A model generated the notes under the pieces. That model saw only the letters and a program-made list of their open reading frames with translations. It was not told the origin of the DNA and did no database searches. 64,000 bases of DNA, taken from Trebonia sp963771985. GTDB lineage: Bacteria > Actinomycetota > Actinomycetes > Streptosporangiales > Streptosporangiaceae. The stretch covers positions 372,001 through 436,000 of the forward strand of contig CAVYVO010000028.1 in the NCBI GenBank assembly GCA_963771985.1, read 5' to 3'. Position 1 is the stretch's first letter. Every line of letters begins with the position of its first letter. Made by a program: the position numbers and the translations under genes. Of the stretch, positions 8,006-16,186 are shown in pieces.

Positions 8006-8962
8006 TCAGTTCTCAAAAGACACCTGGCCGGACCGGCGAGAAGCCCGTACGCCGCCTGGCAGGTCGATCCAGCGCTGCCCGCGCCAGCCGGTGACCAGTT
8101 CCTCCAGACGCGCTACGTGACCAGCGGTCAGCGCGCCCGCCGGGCAGCCGGCCGCGACGGCGGCCGACCGCAGGACGCGGCTGCGCACCGCGTCTGGCAT
8201 CCCGGCGAGGGCGGACGCGGACAGCGGGGAGTCACCACCGGTCCGTTCGGAAGAAATGTTCTCAAGAACCTCCGCGTCGGCGCGCAGCTGATCCGCGGTG
8301 CGGGCCAGCGCCTCGGCGACCCCTGGACCAAGCGCGGCTTCGAGCGCGGGCAGCGCGTCCAGCCGCACCCGCACCCGGGCGAACCGGCGATCGGCGTTAT
8401 GCGGGTCGTCCCACGGCGCGAGGCCTGCCGCCGCGCACGCCGCTTTCGTGACCGAGCGGCGCAGCCCGAGCAGCGGCCGCCGGAACACGCCGCGCCGTGA
8501 CGGCATGCCCGCCAGCGACCTCGCGCCAGAGCCCCTCGCGAGCCCGAGCAGTACGGTCTCCGCCTGGTCATCCAGGGTGTGCCCGAGCAGCACCGCGGCC
8601 GCGCCGAGCTCGGCCGCCACCGCCGCCAGCGCGTCGTAACGCGCCGCGCGGGCCGCCGCCTCCGGGCCGCCGTCCGTCCCCACCGTCACCGACACGGACC
8701 GGACCGGCTCCAGGCCGAGCCCGGTGAGCACCGACGCCACGGCCGCCGCGCGCGAACCCGAGCCGTCCTGCAGCCCGTGGTCGACCGTCACGCCGCCGGC
8801 GCGCAGCCCGGCGCGCGGCGCGGCGAACGCCAGCGCGGCGGCCAGGGCCAGCGAGTCAGGACCGCCCGAGCAGGCGGCGAGCACCAGGGCGCCAGGCGGC
8901 AGGTCGCGAACGCACGCGCGTACCGCGTTACGAACAGCAGCGACGGGTGGGGCTGGGCCCAC
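8006..8962 (-). CDS. tilS: tRNA(Ile)-lysidine synthase
   Basis: TilS ligates lysine to C34 of tRNA-Ile(CAU), an essential change from AUG to AUA decoding. The N-type ATP pyrophosphatase loop SGGPDSLALAAAL, VTVDHGLQDGS, LLGHTLDDQAETVLLGLARGSG and RPLLGLRRS are all visible. The 318-residue protein is short compared with proteobacterial TilS, as is common in actinomycetes. The start is GTG at 8962, immediately after the stop of the metalloprotease gene; the upstream extension of the open frame is a shadow of that gene. Confidence 0.93.
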   Translation of the reverse strand: MGPAPPVAAVRNAVRACVRDLPPGALVLAACSGGPDSLALAAALAFAAPRAGLRAGGVTVDHGLQDGSGSRAAAVASVLTGLGLEPVRSVSVTVGTDGGPEAAARAARYDALAAVAAELGAAAVLLGHTLDDQAETVLLGLARGSGARSLAGMPSRRGVFRRPLLGLRRSVTKAACAAAGLAPWDDPHNADRRFARVRVRLDALPALEAALGPGVAEALARTADQLRADAEVLENISSERTGGDSPLSASALAGMPDAVRSRVLRSAAVAAGCPAGALTAGHVARLEELVTGWRGQRWIDLPGGVRASRRSGQVSFEN

Positions 8963-8963
8963 G

Positions 8964-10091
8964 TCAGCCGACCCGGGCGAGCCAGTCGGCCGGGCGGGAC
9001 AGCTCAGCGCGCGTGGGCAGCGTCTCCGGCGATGTCCACACCTTGTTGAACTCGGCCATCCCGGCTTCATCCACGACGGTCCGGACGAACTTCGACCCCT
9101 CGGCGTACTGCTTCATCTTCAGGTCGATGCCGAGGATCCGCCGCAGGATCTGCTCCATCCGGCCCGCCGAACCGCGCCGGGAGTTGAACCGCTCCCTGAT
9201 CTGCTCCACCGACGGCACCACCTGCGGGCCCACCGCGTCCATCACGTAGTCGCCGTGCCCCTCGACGAGGGTCATCACGGCGGTGAGCTTGTCGAGAAGC
9301 GCCCGCTGAACGGGGGACTGCATTGCCTCCATGAGCGACTCGCCGTCGCCGCCGCGCACCGCGCCGGCCACCGCGCCCGCCGCGGCCCGCAGCCGCTCCA
9401 CGATCGCGCCGGGGTCGAGGTCCGAGGCCAGCAGGAACTCCGTCATCATGCCCTGCACGTACTCGCGCAGCCAGGGCACGGAGGTGAACTGCACGCGGTG
9501 CGTCTCCTCGTGCAGGCACACCCAGCGGCGGAAGTCATGGGGGTTGACGCCGAGCTCACGCTCGACCATGACGATGTTCGGCGCGACGAGCGTGAGGCGC
9601 CCGACGCTCGGCGCGACGGCCGTGTCGTGGCCGGCTCCGTTCGGCGACGAGCCGTTCGCCGCCGGGCCGCCCTCACCCGGCGGCAGGAACAGCTCGTACT
9701 GGCCGAGCACGCGGGAGGACAGGTAAGCGAGGATGAGGCCCGCCTGCACGCCGGTGACCCGCGACCCGACCGAGCCGATCACGGAACCCGCCGCGGGCAC
9801 CGCGCTGCTCCGCTCGGAGAGCTTTTCCGCCAGCGGCTCGAGGACGACGCGGAACCCGCCCACGTTCGCCCGGATCCACCCAGGCCGGTCCACGACCGCG
9901 ACCGGTCCGGCCGCGCCCTGGCTGGTCAGTCCGGTCACCTCGCGGACGGGCTGCTGGACGACGGCGGTCAGGCCGCGCAGTTCGGCCACCACGGCGCGTG
10001 CGTCGGCGAGGCTGACCTGCGGCCCCTGCCTGGCGAACCGGACGCCGGTCGAGATTGCCAGGTCCCAGTCGATCATCTGTGCGCTGCTCAC
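8964..10091 (-). CDS. Zinc-dependent metalloprotease, DUF2342 / F420-associated family
   Basis: The 375-residue product has an HEETH zinc motif within CLHEETHRVQF, followed by long helices with GHGDYVMDAVG and FNSRRG, as in the actinomycete DUF2342 family, often annotated as coenzyme F420 biosynthesis-associated although no role in F420 is shown. No signal peptide is seen. The start is taken as GTG at 10091; an ATG at 10076 (MIDWDLAI) is the alternative and neither has a well-spaced ribosome binding site. It lies between dacB and tilS, its usual place. Confidence 0.85.
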   Translation of the reverse strand: MSSAQMIDWDLAISTGVRFARQGPQVSLADARAVVAELRGLTAVVQQPVREVTGLTSQGAAGPVAVVDRPGWIRANVGGFRVVLEPLAEKLSERSSAVPAAGSVIGSVGSRVTGVQAGLILAYLSSRVLGQYELFLPPGEGGPAANGSSPNGAGHDTAVAPSVGRLTLVAPNIVMVERELGVNPHDFRRWVCLHEETHRVQFTSVPWLREYVQGMMTEFLLASDLDPGAIVERLRAAAGAVAGAVRGGDGESLMEAMQSPVQRALLDKLTAVMTLVEGHGDYVMDAVGPQVVPSVEQIRERFNSRRGSAGRMEQILRRILGIDLKMKQYAEGSKFVRTVVDEAGMAEFNKVWTSPETLPTRAELSRPADWLARVG

Positions 10092-10140
10092 AGTCCTACC
10101 GTACGTGGTGCCAGGGGGTAGCGGCAGAGCTGGCAGCAAC

Positions 10141-11574
10141 TCAGCGGCACCCGCAGTTCGCCAGCCCGGCGGCGGCCGCGTCGATGGCACCGGCCGCGGT
10201 CTGCAGCATGGCCGCGCCGGGGACCTGCGGCGCCATGATCGCGAACACGAGAAGCCCGCCGCTGCGGTCGTATGCCAGCCCGGCCAGCGCGGCCACGGTC
10301 GCCAGGTTGCCCGTTTTGGCGCGCACCACACCGCGTGCCGCGCCGCCGATCCCGCCGAACGCGCTGCCCCCCGCCGAAAGCGTCCCGCTGAACCCCGCGA
10401 CCGGCAGCCCGCTGATCGCGGCCATGGCGCGGGGCGAGGCGGCCGCGACCTCGAGCACGCGCACCAGGGTCTCAGGCGCGATCCCGTCCTGAGGCGAAAG
10501 ACCGCTGCCGTCGACCAGGCTGATCGGCGTCGTCACGCCGAGCCGCCGCAGTTCGGTCATCACCGCGTCCGCCGCGCCGCCGAACGTCGCGGGCAGTCCC
10601 ATGGCGATCGCGAGATGCCTCGCCACGTTCTCGGCGATCACGTTGTTGCTTTCCTGCAGCATCTGCTCGATCATCGCCGACAGCGGGGGCGAGCTGACGC
10701 TCGCGATCGCCGGCGCGCCGGTCGGCGCCGTGGCCGGGAACGGCTCGCCGGTCACCGTGATGCCGTCCCGCCGCAGGAGGCCGGCGAACGCGGACACGGT
10801 AAGGCCCACCGGATCCGTCGTACGGGGGGTGAAGTTGCCCGGGTCGTCGGAGTCCTGGAGCGCGCCACCCGGCGTCAGCCGGCCCTGATCGGCCTCGAGC
10901 GCGACAATAGGCGTGACGTTACCGGTGTAAATGTCACTGTCGGACCACCCTGGCGCCATACCTGGCCCGCTGTAGAGCGAGGTGTCATAGCCTAGCCGCA
11001 CGGACCTGCGTCCCTCGGCCGCGAGGACCCGGGCGGTGCCGGCCGCCAGCGCGGCGAGCGTGGCGGGACGCGGGTAATCGGAGGAGGGGTAGTCATTCAC
11101 GGCGAGGGTGGGGTCACCGCCGCCTGCGAGCACGATGCCGCCGGGAATCTGGCGCACGCTCGTGCTGAACCGGGCATCCGGCCCGAGCACCGTGAGCGAG
11201 GCGACCGCGGTCGCCACCTTGGTCGTAGACGCGGGAGTGGCGAGGGCTCCGCCGTTGTCGGAGTACAGCACCTGCCCGGTCCGCGCGTCCGCGATCTCGA
11301 CGCCGAGCTGCGGGCCGACCTCAGCGCCCGGCAGCGTGGCGGCGACCAGCGCGCCGAGGCCATCCGCGGTCGGCTGCGCGGACGGATCGCCGCCCGCCGC
11401 CGACAACGGCGACAGCACTGTCCCCGCCGGCACGACGGGCCGCGCGGCGGCGACCGGGATGCGCAGCGCCGCGAGCCTGGGCGGCAGCATGTGCGCCACG
11501 ATCAGCCCGGCCGCGAGCGTGCAGACGTTCAGCATCGCGAGCGTGGCCAGCGCCGTGATCCGCGTGCCGCGCAC
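10141..11574 (-). CDS. dacB: D-alanyl-D-alanine carboxypeptidase/endopeptidase (PBP4 type)
   Basis: This class C low-molecular-weight penicillin-binding protein trims peptidoglycan stem peptides outside the membrane. One N-terminal hydrophobic segment (about residues 7-29) acts as signal or anchor. The active-site motifs are in order: STTK (Ser116, Lys119), the SNN triad in QESNNVIAE and KTG in RAKTGNLA. The long insert between the first two motifs is typical of PBP4. The C-terminus ends NCGCR. It is the first gene of the minus-strand run and is divergent from ppa, so promoters for both probably lie in 11575-11705. Confidence 0.95.
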   Translation of the reverse strand: MRGTRITALATLAMLNVCTLAAGLIVAHMLPPRLAALRIPVAAARPVVPAGTVLSPLSAAGGDPSAQPTADGLGALVAATLPGAEVGPQLGVEIADARTGQVLYSDNGGALATPASTTKVATAVASLTVLGPDARFSTSVRQIPGGIVLAGGGDPTLAVNDYPSSDYPRPATLAALAAGTARVLAAEGRRSVRLGYDTSLYSGPGMAPGWSDSDIYTGNVTPIVALEADQGRLTPGGALQDSDDPGNFTPRTTDPVGLTVSAFAGLLRRDGITVTGEPFPATAPTGAPAIASVSSPPLSAMIEQMLQESNNVIAENVARHLAIAMGLPATFGGAADAVMTELRRLGVTTPISLVDGSGLSPQDGIAPETLVRVLEVAAASPRAMAAISGLPVAGFSGTLSAGGSAFGGIGGAARGVVRAKTGNLATVAALAGLAYDRSGGLLVFAIMAPQVPGAAMLQTAAGAIDAAAAGLANCGCR

Positions 11575-11705
11575 GTACTCACCTCATCCGGGTCGGGGTG
11601 TGCATAGCTTAGAGCCGTCATTCCCTATGACGGGCCCGGCCGCCGTAGACACCGCGGCGACCGGCGACAATGGAGCAAATCAGCAACTATCGCGTTGGAG
11701 AAAGC

Positions 11706-12197
11706 ATGGACGTCGAAGTAGTCATCGAGATCCCCAAGGGCCAGCGGAACAAGTACGAGATCGATCACCACACCGGCCGGATCCGGCTTGATCGCATGTT
11801 GTTTACCTCGACGAGGTACCCGGCTGACTACGGGTTCATCGAGGAGACGCTTGGCGGAGATGGTGACCCGCTTGACGCCCTGGTGCTGCTTGAAGAGCCA
11901 ACCTTTCCCGGCTGCCTGGTCACCGCGCGCGTCATCGGCATGTTCCAGATGACCGACGAAAAGGGTCCTGACGACAAGATCCTTTGCGTGCCCGCGCACG
12001 ATCCGCGCGCCGAGCACCTGCGTGACATCCATCATGTACCGGAGTTTGACCGGCTGGAGATCCAGCACTTCTTCGAGGTTTACAAAGATCTTGAGCCCGG
12101 CAAGTCGGTTGAAGGTTCACGCTGGTCTGATCGCGCGTCCGCGGAAGTGGAGATCGAACGCTCGAGAAAGCGTTTCATCGACGCGCAGAAACTGTAG
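11706..12197 (+). CDS. ppa: Inorganic pyrophosphatase
   Basis: Soluble family I pyrophosphatase hydrolyses PPi to phosphate and pulls biosynthetic reactions forward. The 163-residue product has EIPKGQRNKYEIDHHTG, the active-site loops YPADYGFIEET and DGDPLDALVL, and the later DDKIL and HFFEVYKDLEPGK strands. The start at 11706 is supported by TGGAGAAAGC directly upstream; an in-frame ATG at 11670 adds residues not seen in the family. It is a single-gene unit with a repeat-containing spacer downstream. Confidence 0.97.
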   Translation: MDVEVVIEIPKGQRNKYEIDHHTGRIRLDRMLFTSTRYPADYGFIEETLGGDGDPLDALVLLEEPTFPGCLVTARVIGMFQMTDEKGPDDKILCVPAHDPRAEHLRDIHHVPEFDRLEIQHFFEVYKDLEPGKSVEGSRWSDRASAEVEIERSRKRFIDAQKL

Positions 12198-12602
12198 TTT
12201 CGGTGCGAATCCCCTTTAGCACACTGTGATCATGGTTCACTGACGACGCAGGAGCCGCGTGCGTCACGTCGGACCCCACTCTGGACTCGGTCCGCCTCCG
12301 CGGGCCGATCCGTGCGGGGTGGAAAAAGCCTCCCACAGGGAGGGATTTCGCGCGAACGGCCGGGATTGTCTCACGATACGGACTCTGTCTCACATTCTGA
12401 GACGAAATCTCATCGACCAGCGGGGCGATTGCGCAATCGACCTGCTCTAGTGTGGTCGATTGCGCAATCGACCCGCCGCAGGTCCGGGCCGCCTAGTGCC
12501 CGAGCCCTTCAGGAACCGGGTTCGCTAAACGGCATTGAGTTTCGGTGCGAATTCCCTGAATTTTCCCGAACGGAAGGTGGCGCCTGCCTACCGTCCGTCC
12601 GG
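12198..12602. other. Spacer between convergent ppa and helical-repeat gene, repeat-containing
   Basis: This 405-base spacer holds no supported gene. It contains the palindromic pair at 12426-12473 and two copies of the 15-base direct repeat agtttcggtgcgaat at 12196-12210 (touching the ppa stop) and 12538-12552. Confidence 0.6.
12426..12473. repeat. Dispersed GATTGCGCAATC palindrome pair, locus 1
   Basis: Two palindromes lie 31 bases apart: CGATTGCGCAATCG at 12426-12439 and the perfect 20-base GGTCGATTGCGCAATCGACC at 12454-12473. The 14-base interval is almost identical to that between the first two copies at 57308-57354, so the pair behaves as one composite unit of about 46 bases. It lies between convergent genes. 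Confidence 0.85.
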
Positions 12603-13484
12603 CTATCCGGCGGCCGTCCGCTGGGGCTCGATATGCGCCCAGATGGCATCGGCGCGGGCGCGGATGTCATCGCGGGCCTCGCGCAGGGTGTCGCCGCCGA
12701 GGTCGGCGAGGCCGCCGGAGACCGCGACGGCCGCGCTGGCGGCCGCCGCCGCGCTCTCCCATCGGCCGGCCGCCGCGTGCAGCGTCATCGCGCGGACCGC
12801 TGCCCCCACCCAGTCCGGCGCGGCGAGCTGCAGGTAGCGCGGCACCGTGTTGACCCAGTCGGGGCCGCTCAGCCGGACCCTCAGGCGCGCGACGGCCGCC
12901 GCGGCCAGCGCGAGGCCGGCGTCGGTCTCCGCCAGCCCGTCGGCCGCCGCTCCGGCCTTCAGCAGGCCGCGGCCCAGGTGGAAGCGCGCACGAGCCTGGC
13001 CGAGGTCGCGCTCGGCGAGGTCGGCCGCGGGCGCGCTCAGATACATGCGGATGACCTCGCGCAGCAGCCTGACCGCGCTGGCAGTGTTGCCCGCCGAGTC
13101 CGCCGCGAGCGCGACCTGGGTGAGCACATCGATCCGGGACACCTCGTAGCGGGGCGGATCGGCCGCGGCGAGCTCCGCGTAGTGCCCGGCGGACTCGGTC
13201 AGCAGGGTGAGAGCGTGCAGGATGCCGCCGTAGCGAGCGTGGTTGCTCAGCGCCGCGGCCAGGTCCGCCTGGTGCCGGCCTGGGTTGGACGCGCCCCCGT
13301 AAAGCTCTCGGCCGATCGACAGCGCGGTGCCCGAGTGCGTCGCCGCCTTGTCATGGCTACCTTGCAGGCCGGCGCGGATCGCCTCACCGAAGTGAAAGTC
13401 GTAGCGCCGCTCCAGCGTGCCGAGCCGCAGCGCCTCACGGTCTGACACCCTGCGCTCTTGCGGCCTGTACCGGGCCATGAACAT
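12603..13484 (-). CDS. Uncharacterised helical-repeat (TPR-like) protein
   Basis: I do not recognise this family with confidence. The 293-residue product is Ala/Leu-rich and almost entirely helical in pattern, with repeated blocks such as ALSNHARYGGILHALTLLTESAGHYAEL and VLTQVALAADSAGNTASAVRLLREV that look like tetratricopeptide repeats. There is no signal peptide or membrane segment. The start at 13484 is chosen for an upstream GAGAGG; a TTG at 13502 and an ATG at 13478 are alternatives. It stands alone, convergent with ppa and divergent from the acetyltransferase gene. A bookkeeping or scaffold role is only a guess. Confidence 0.6.
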   Translation of the reverse strand: MFMARYRPQERRVSDREALRLGTLERRYDFHFGEAIRAGLQGSHDKAATHSGTALSIGRELYGGASNPGRHQADLAAALSNHARYGGILHALTLLTESAGHYAELAAADPPRYEVSRIDVLTQVALAADSAGNTASAVRLLREVIRMYLSAPAADLAERDLGQARARFHLGRGLLKAGAAADGLAETDAGLALAAAAVARLRVRLSGPDWVNTVPRYLQLAAPDWVGAAVRAMTLHAAAGRWESAAAAASAAVAVSGGLADLGGDTLREARDDIRARADAIWAHIEPQRTAAG

Positions 13485-13688
13485 ATGCCGGGAACCTCTC
13501 AACGGTAACCGCGCCTACCGGCCCCTACAAAGATCGTCGCATAACACCGTGTAGCAGGCAATACACGGTGCGAAACTAGTTGAGCGCAGGATTTCCGAAA
13601 TATCATGTTTTGTCGCGTCCAGATGCCGGTCTTCGTCCTCGGCTCCGGCCAGCCCGGGCAGTCTGCGATCCGGTCATATTCTCGGGAT

Positions 13689-14219
13689 GTGTCACGAGCC
13701 GCCGGACAGGTACGGGTCAGGGCAGCGGAGGAAGATGACCTCGGCGCGGTCACCGGGATCTTCGCCCACTACGTGAGCAGCAGCGTGGCGACGTTCGAGG
13801 AAACACCGCCCACCGCAACCGAGTGGGCTGGGAAGCTCGCTGACTTGCGCACGCGGACACTGCCCTTCCTGGTGGCCGAGGCGGGAGCTGGGGTTGTCGC
13901 ATACGCCTACGCGGGGCCCTGGCGCCCCAAGCCCGCCTACCGGCACACGGTCGAGGATTCCGTCTACCTGGCACCCGAATGGACGGGGCGAGGACTCGGC
14001 AGGCTGCTGCTGACCGAGCTGGTGGCCGGGTGCGCGCGGGCAGGCGCGCGGCAGATGATCGCGGTCATCGCCGACAGCGCGACCGCGGGCCCGTCGACCG
14101 CGCTGCACCGTGCCTGCGGGTTCACTGACGCGGGCCGACTGGTCGGCGTCGGATTCAAGCACGGACGGTGGATCGACACGCTCCTGCTGCAGCGCCAGCT
14201 AACTGCGGACGCCAGCTGA
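13689..14219 (+). CDS. GNAT family N-acetyltransferase, phosphinothricin acetyltransferase-like
   Basis: The product shows the Pat/Bar-type GNAT layout: VRVRAAEEDDLGAVTGIFAHYV at the N-terminus, FLVAEAGAGVVAYAYAGPWRPKPAYRHTVEDSVYL, the acetyl-CoA loop TGRGLGRLLLTEL, then a C-terminal ALHRACGFTDAGRLVGVGFKHGRW strand. These enzymes acetylate small amines such as phosphinothricin or methionine sulfoximine; the substrate here is unknown. GTG at 13689 places the fold at the usual N-terminus; an upstream ATG at 13605 would add 28 residues unlike the family. Monocistronic, with the 14233 palindrome just after its stop. Confidence 0.85.
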   Translation: MSRAAGQVRVRAAEEDDLGAVTGIFAHYVSSSVATFEETPPTATEWAGKLADLRTRTLPFLVAEAGAGVVAYAYAGPWRPKPAYRHTVEDSVYLAPEWTGRGLGRLLLTELVAGCARAGARQMIAVIADSATAGPSTALHRACGFTDAGRLVGVGFKHGRWIDTLLLQRQLTADAS

Positions 14220-14232
14220 GCGGAGCCCAGCA

Positions 14233-14252
14233 GGTCGATTACGCAATCGACC
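14233..14252. repeat. Dispersed GATTGCGCAATC palindrome, locus 2
   Basis: This 20-base copy reads GGTCGATTACGCAATCGACC, with one mismatch to the perfect palindrome at the centre. The flank on its right, read in reverse, resembles the interval sequence of the paired copies. It starts 14 bases after the acetyltransferase stop, between convergent genes. Confidence 0.8.
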
Positions 14253-14410
14253 ACAGTAGGGGCTTGTCGGTTATCTAGCTGGCCATCCCGGGCGTGCCGC
14301 CGGGCGCGCGCCACAGGGGCCCGTGATCACCACCGGATACAGGCACTGAACCGCTAACGCAATCCCGCCCGCTCCGCTCCGCACCGTCAGACAAGTAGCC
14401 GACGCTTCTG

Positions 14411-15131
14411 TCACTGGCCGGGGGCGCCGACCTCCTCGTCCGCTTCCGCTTCCCGCGACGCCACGACGAGGAACGCCGCCGCCCGGTCGAAGGTCTCGCC
14501 GATGGTCCGGCCGGCCAGGTGGTCCTGATACGCCTGGTACCGGCTCATCTCCCACTCTTGCCCGCGTGGCGGCAGCGACTCCACGGGCGGCTCCGGGAGC
14601 GACTTCCACGTCCAGTCGCTAATCGGCGCGTCCCGGTGCCCGTCCTCGCTGCTCAGGGGCTGGATGAAGTCGGCGTGATCGGCGTAGTAGCCCATCCGGT
14701 TGCGCACGAACCGCAGGCCGCCGAAAGTTCCCTCGGTCTGCCGACGCTGCGCGCCGGACAGCCCGGCGAGGGCCTGGTCGTACGCGTCGGGGTAGTACCT
14801 GACGAGCGTGGCGTCGACGATGGTGACCCACCACACGGCCTCGCCGATCACCGCGAAAGCCTGCGGGCGATCTCTGGCCCTGATCTTGCCGAGACGCTCG
14901 GTGGTGTCCCGCATGGCGATGATGGCCCAGCCAAGCGGGCTGGCCAGCGTCGCATGGTCGCTGTCCTCCTGCTCCCAGTTCTCGCTGCCCCATTTCTGCT
15001 GGGTCAGGTGCAGCCGGCTGCAGGCTTTCCCGGTTCCACGCCACCCGGCAGCGCGCCGAGCAGAACCTGGCATGCTCGCGCTTCGGCTCGAACGCCGTTC
15101 CGCAGCGCTCGCACGCCCTAGTCTCCGCCAT
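14411..15131 (-). pseudogene. Cysteine-cluster protein with C-terminal helical domain, interrupted by a frameshift
   Basis: Two reading frames together describe one protein. The first starts at 15131 (ATG) and encodes a small zinc-ribbon-like segment, CERCGTAFEPKREHARFCSARC, followed by RVAWNRE. The second frame, read to the stop at 14411, encodes a conserved-looking domain containing GWAIIAMRDTTERLGKI, FAVIGEAVWWVTIVDATLVRYYPDAYD and FGGLRFVRNRMGYYADHADFIQP. The frames join somewhere in 14975-15030 and differ by one base, so the gene carries a one-base indel. The domain pair resembles actinomycete hypothetical proteins; function unknown. It could be a sequencing error, a pseudogene or, less likely, programmed frameshifting. 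The extension of the second frame past 15131 is a shadow of crp. Confidence 0.6.
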
Positions 15132-15400
15132 CGCCTCATGTTACGCGTAACATCGCGGCGGGACAGGCGCGGCGATCGAACACTGGCGGAACAGTCGGTA
15201 GCCAGCTGCCTACGACCGCCCGACGGACCGCGGGGCCGCGAGCCTGCTTGACGGCGGACCGATCGAGGGTATAACTGCGAAAAACCGTGCCCATTCGCGA
15301 GCCTAAGCTCAGCGGACGGGAATACTTTGGGTGCCGGGCACGGAGCATGCCATCCAATGATCCACACTTGGTATGGCAAGGCACGCAGCGAGGAGGACCG

Positions 15401-16084
15401 GTGGACAACACCGAAGGAGTGCTGAGACGGGCACCCCTGTTCGACGCACTCGACGAGGAGGACGCGCGCGCGCTCCGGCGCCAGATGGGGGAGGTAAAAC
15501 TGCACCGTGGCGAGCACCTGTTCATGGAAGGTGACGACGGTGACGCCCTGTACGTGGTGCTGGACGGCAAGATGAAGCTCACCCGCGCGGCGGCCGACGG
15601 CCGGGAGAACCTGCTGAGCGTGATCGGCCCCGGCGAGATGTTCGGCGAGCTGTCCCTGTTCGATCCGCGCCCCCGTACCTCCTCGGCCAGCGCGGTCACC
15701 GACGCGCTGCTCGCCTCGCTCAAGCACGAGGCGCTGATCCCCTGGCTGCGGGAACGGCCGGAAGTCTCCCTGCACATGCTCCGCGCGCTGGCCCAGCGGC
15801 TGCGCCGGGCCAACGACGTGACGGCCGACCTGGTGTTCACCGACGTCCCGGGGCGGGTCGCCAAGAACCTGCTCGACCTCGCCGACCGCTTCGGCCGCCA
15901 AGAGGCCGACGGTCTGCACGTGCACCACGATCTCACCCAGGAGGAGCTGGCTCAGCTGGTCGGCGCGTCCCGGGAGACCGTCAACAAGGCGCTGGCGGAC
16001 TTCGCCGCCCGCGGCTGGCTGCAGATCTCCGCGCGTTCGGTGCTGATCCTCGACGCCGAGCGCCTCCGCAAGCGCGCCCGTTAA
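15401..16084 (+). CDS. crp: Crp/Fnr family transcriptional regulator
   Basis: The 227-residue protein has an N-terminal cyclic-nucleotide-binding fold (GEHLFMEGDDGDALYVVLDGKMKL, then VIGPGEMFGELSLFDPRPRTSSASA, which matches the cAMP phosphate-binding cassette) and a C-terminal winged helix with the recognition segment LTQEELAQLVGASRETVNKALADFAARGW. It looks orthologous to actinomycete Crp, which binds cAMP and controls development and metabolism. GTG at 15401 is preferred because GAGGAGGA lies just upstream; the ATG at 15287 would add a non-family extension. The neighbouring MBL, NUDIX and RidA genes are the usual ones in Streptomyces. Confidence 0.92.
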   Translation: MDNTEGVLRRAPLFDALDEEDARALRRQMGEVKLHRGEHLFMEGDDGDALYVVLDGKMKLTRAAADGRENLLSVIGPGEMFGELSLFDPRPRTSSASAVTDALLASLKHEALIPWLRERPEVSLHMLRALAQRLRRANDVTADLVFTDVPGRVAKNLLDLADRFGRQEADGLHVHHDLTQEELAQLVGASRETVNKALADFAARGWLQISARSVLILDAERLRKRAR

Positions 16085-16094
16085 CGGCTGTTTA

Positions 16095-16186
16095 AGCTAA
16101 CGGGGGGTTGAAGGGGGGTCGTCCCCCCTAGGGCAAGCAGAGCTAACGGGGGGGTGAAGGGGGGTCGTCCCCCCTAGGGCAAGCAG
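16095..16186 (+). repeat. G-run/C-run palindromic repeat, tandem copies 3 and 4
   Basis: Two directly adjacent 46-base copies (16095-16140 and 16141-16186) differ at one base. Each begins agctaacggggg, has a core GGGGGGTCGTCCCCCC able to form a six-base-pair stem with a TCGT loop, and ends ctagggcaagcag. They fill the spacer between convergent crp and the MBL gene, and the second copy encodes the last codons (CLP) and stop of the MBL protein. Confidence 0.9.

Noticed and set aside
10810..10840. Another G-run repeat copy inside dacB
   Set aside because: The match to acggggggtgaag and gggtcgtc is partial, lacks the C run, and the translation fits the PBP4 family.
15132..15928. Extension of the minus-strand frame of the frameshifted gene across crp
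   Set aside because: It is the antisense shadow of crp and the upstream spacer; the ATG at 15131 with the Cys cluster is the plausible start of the protein.
16095..16186. CRISPR array
   Set aside because: The two copies are directly adjacent with no unique spacers, and no cas genes are present.
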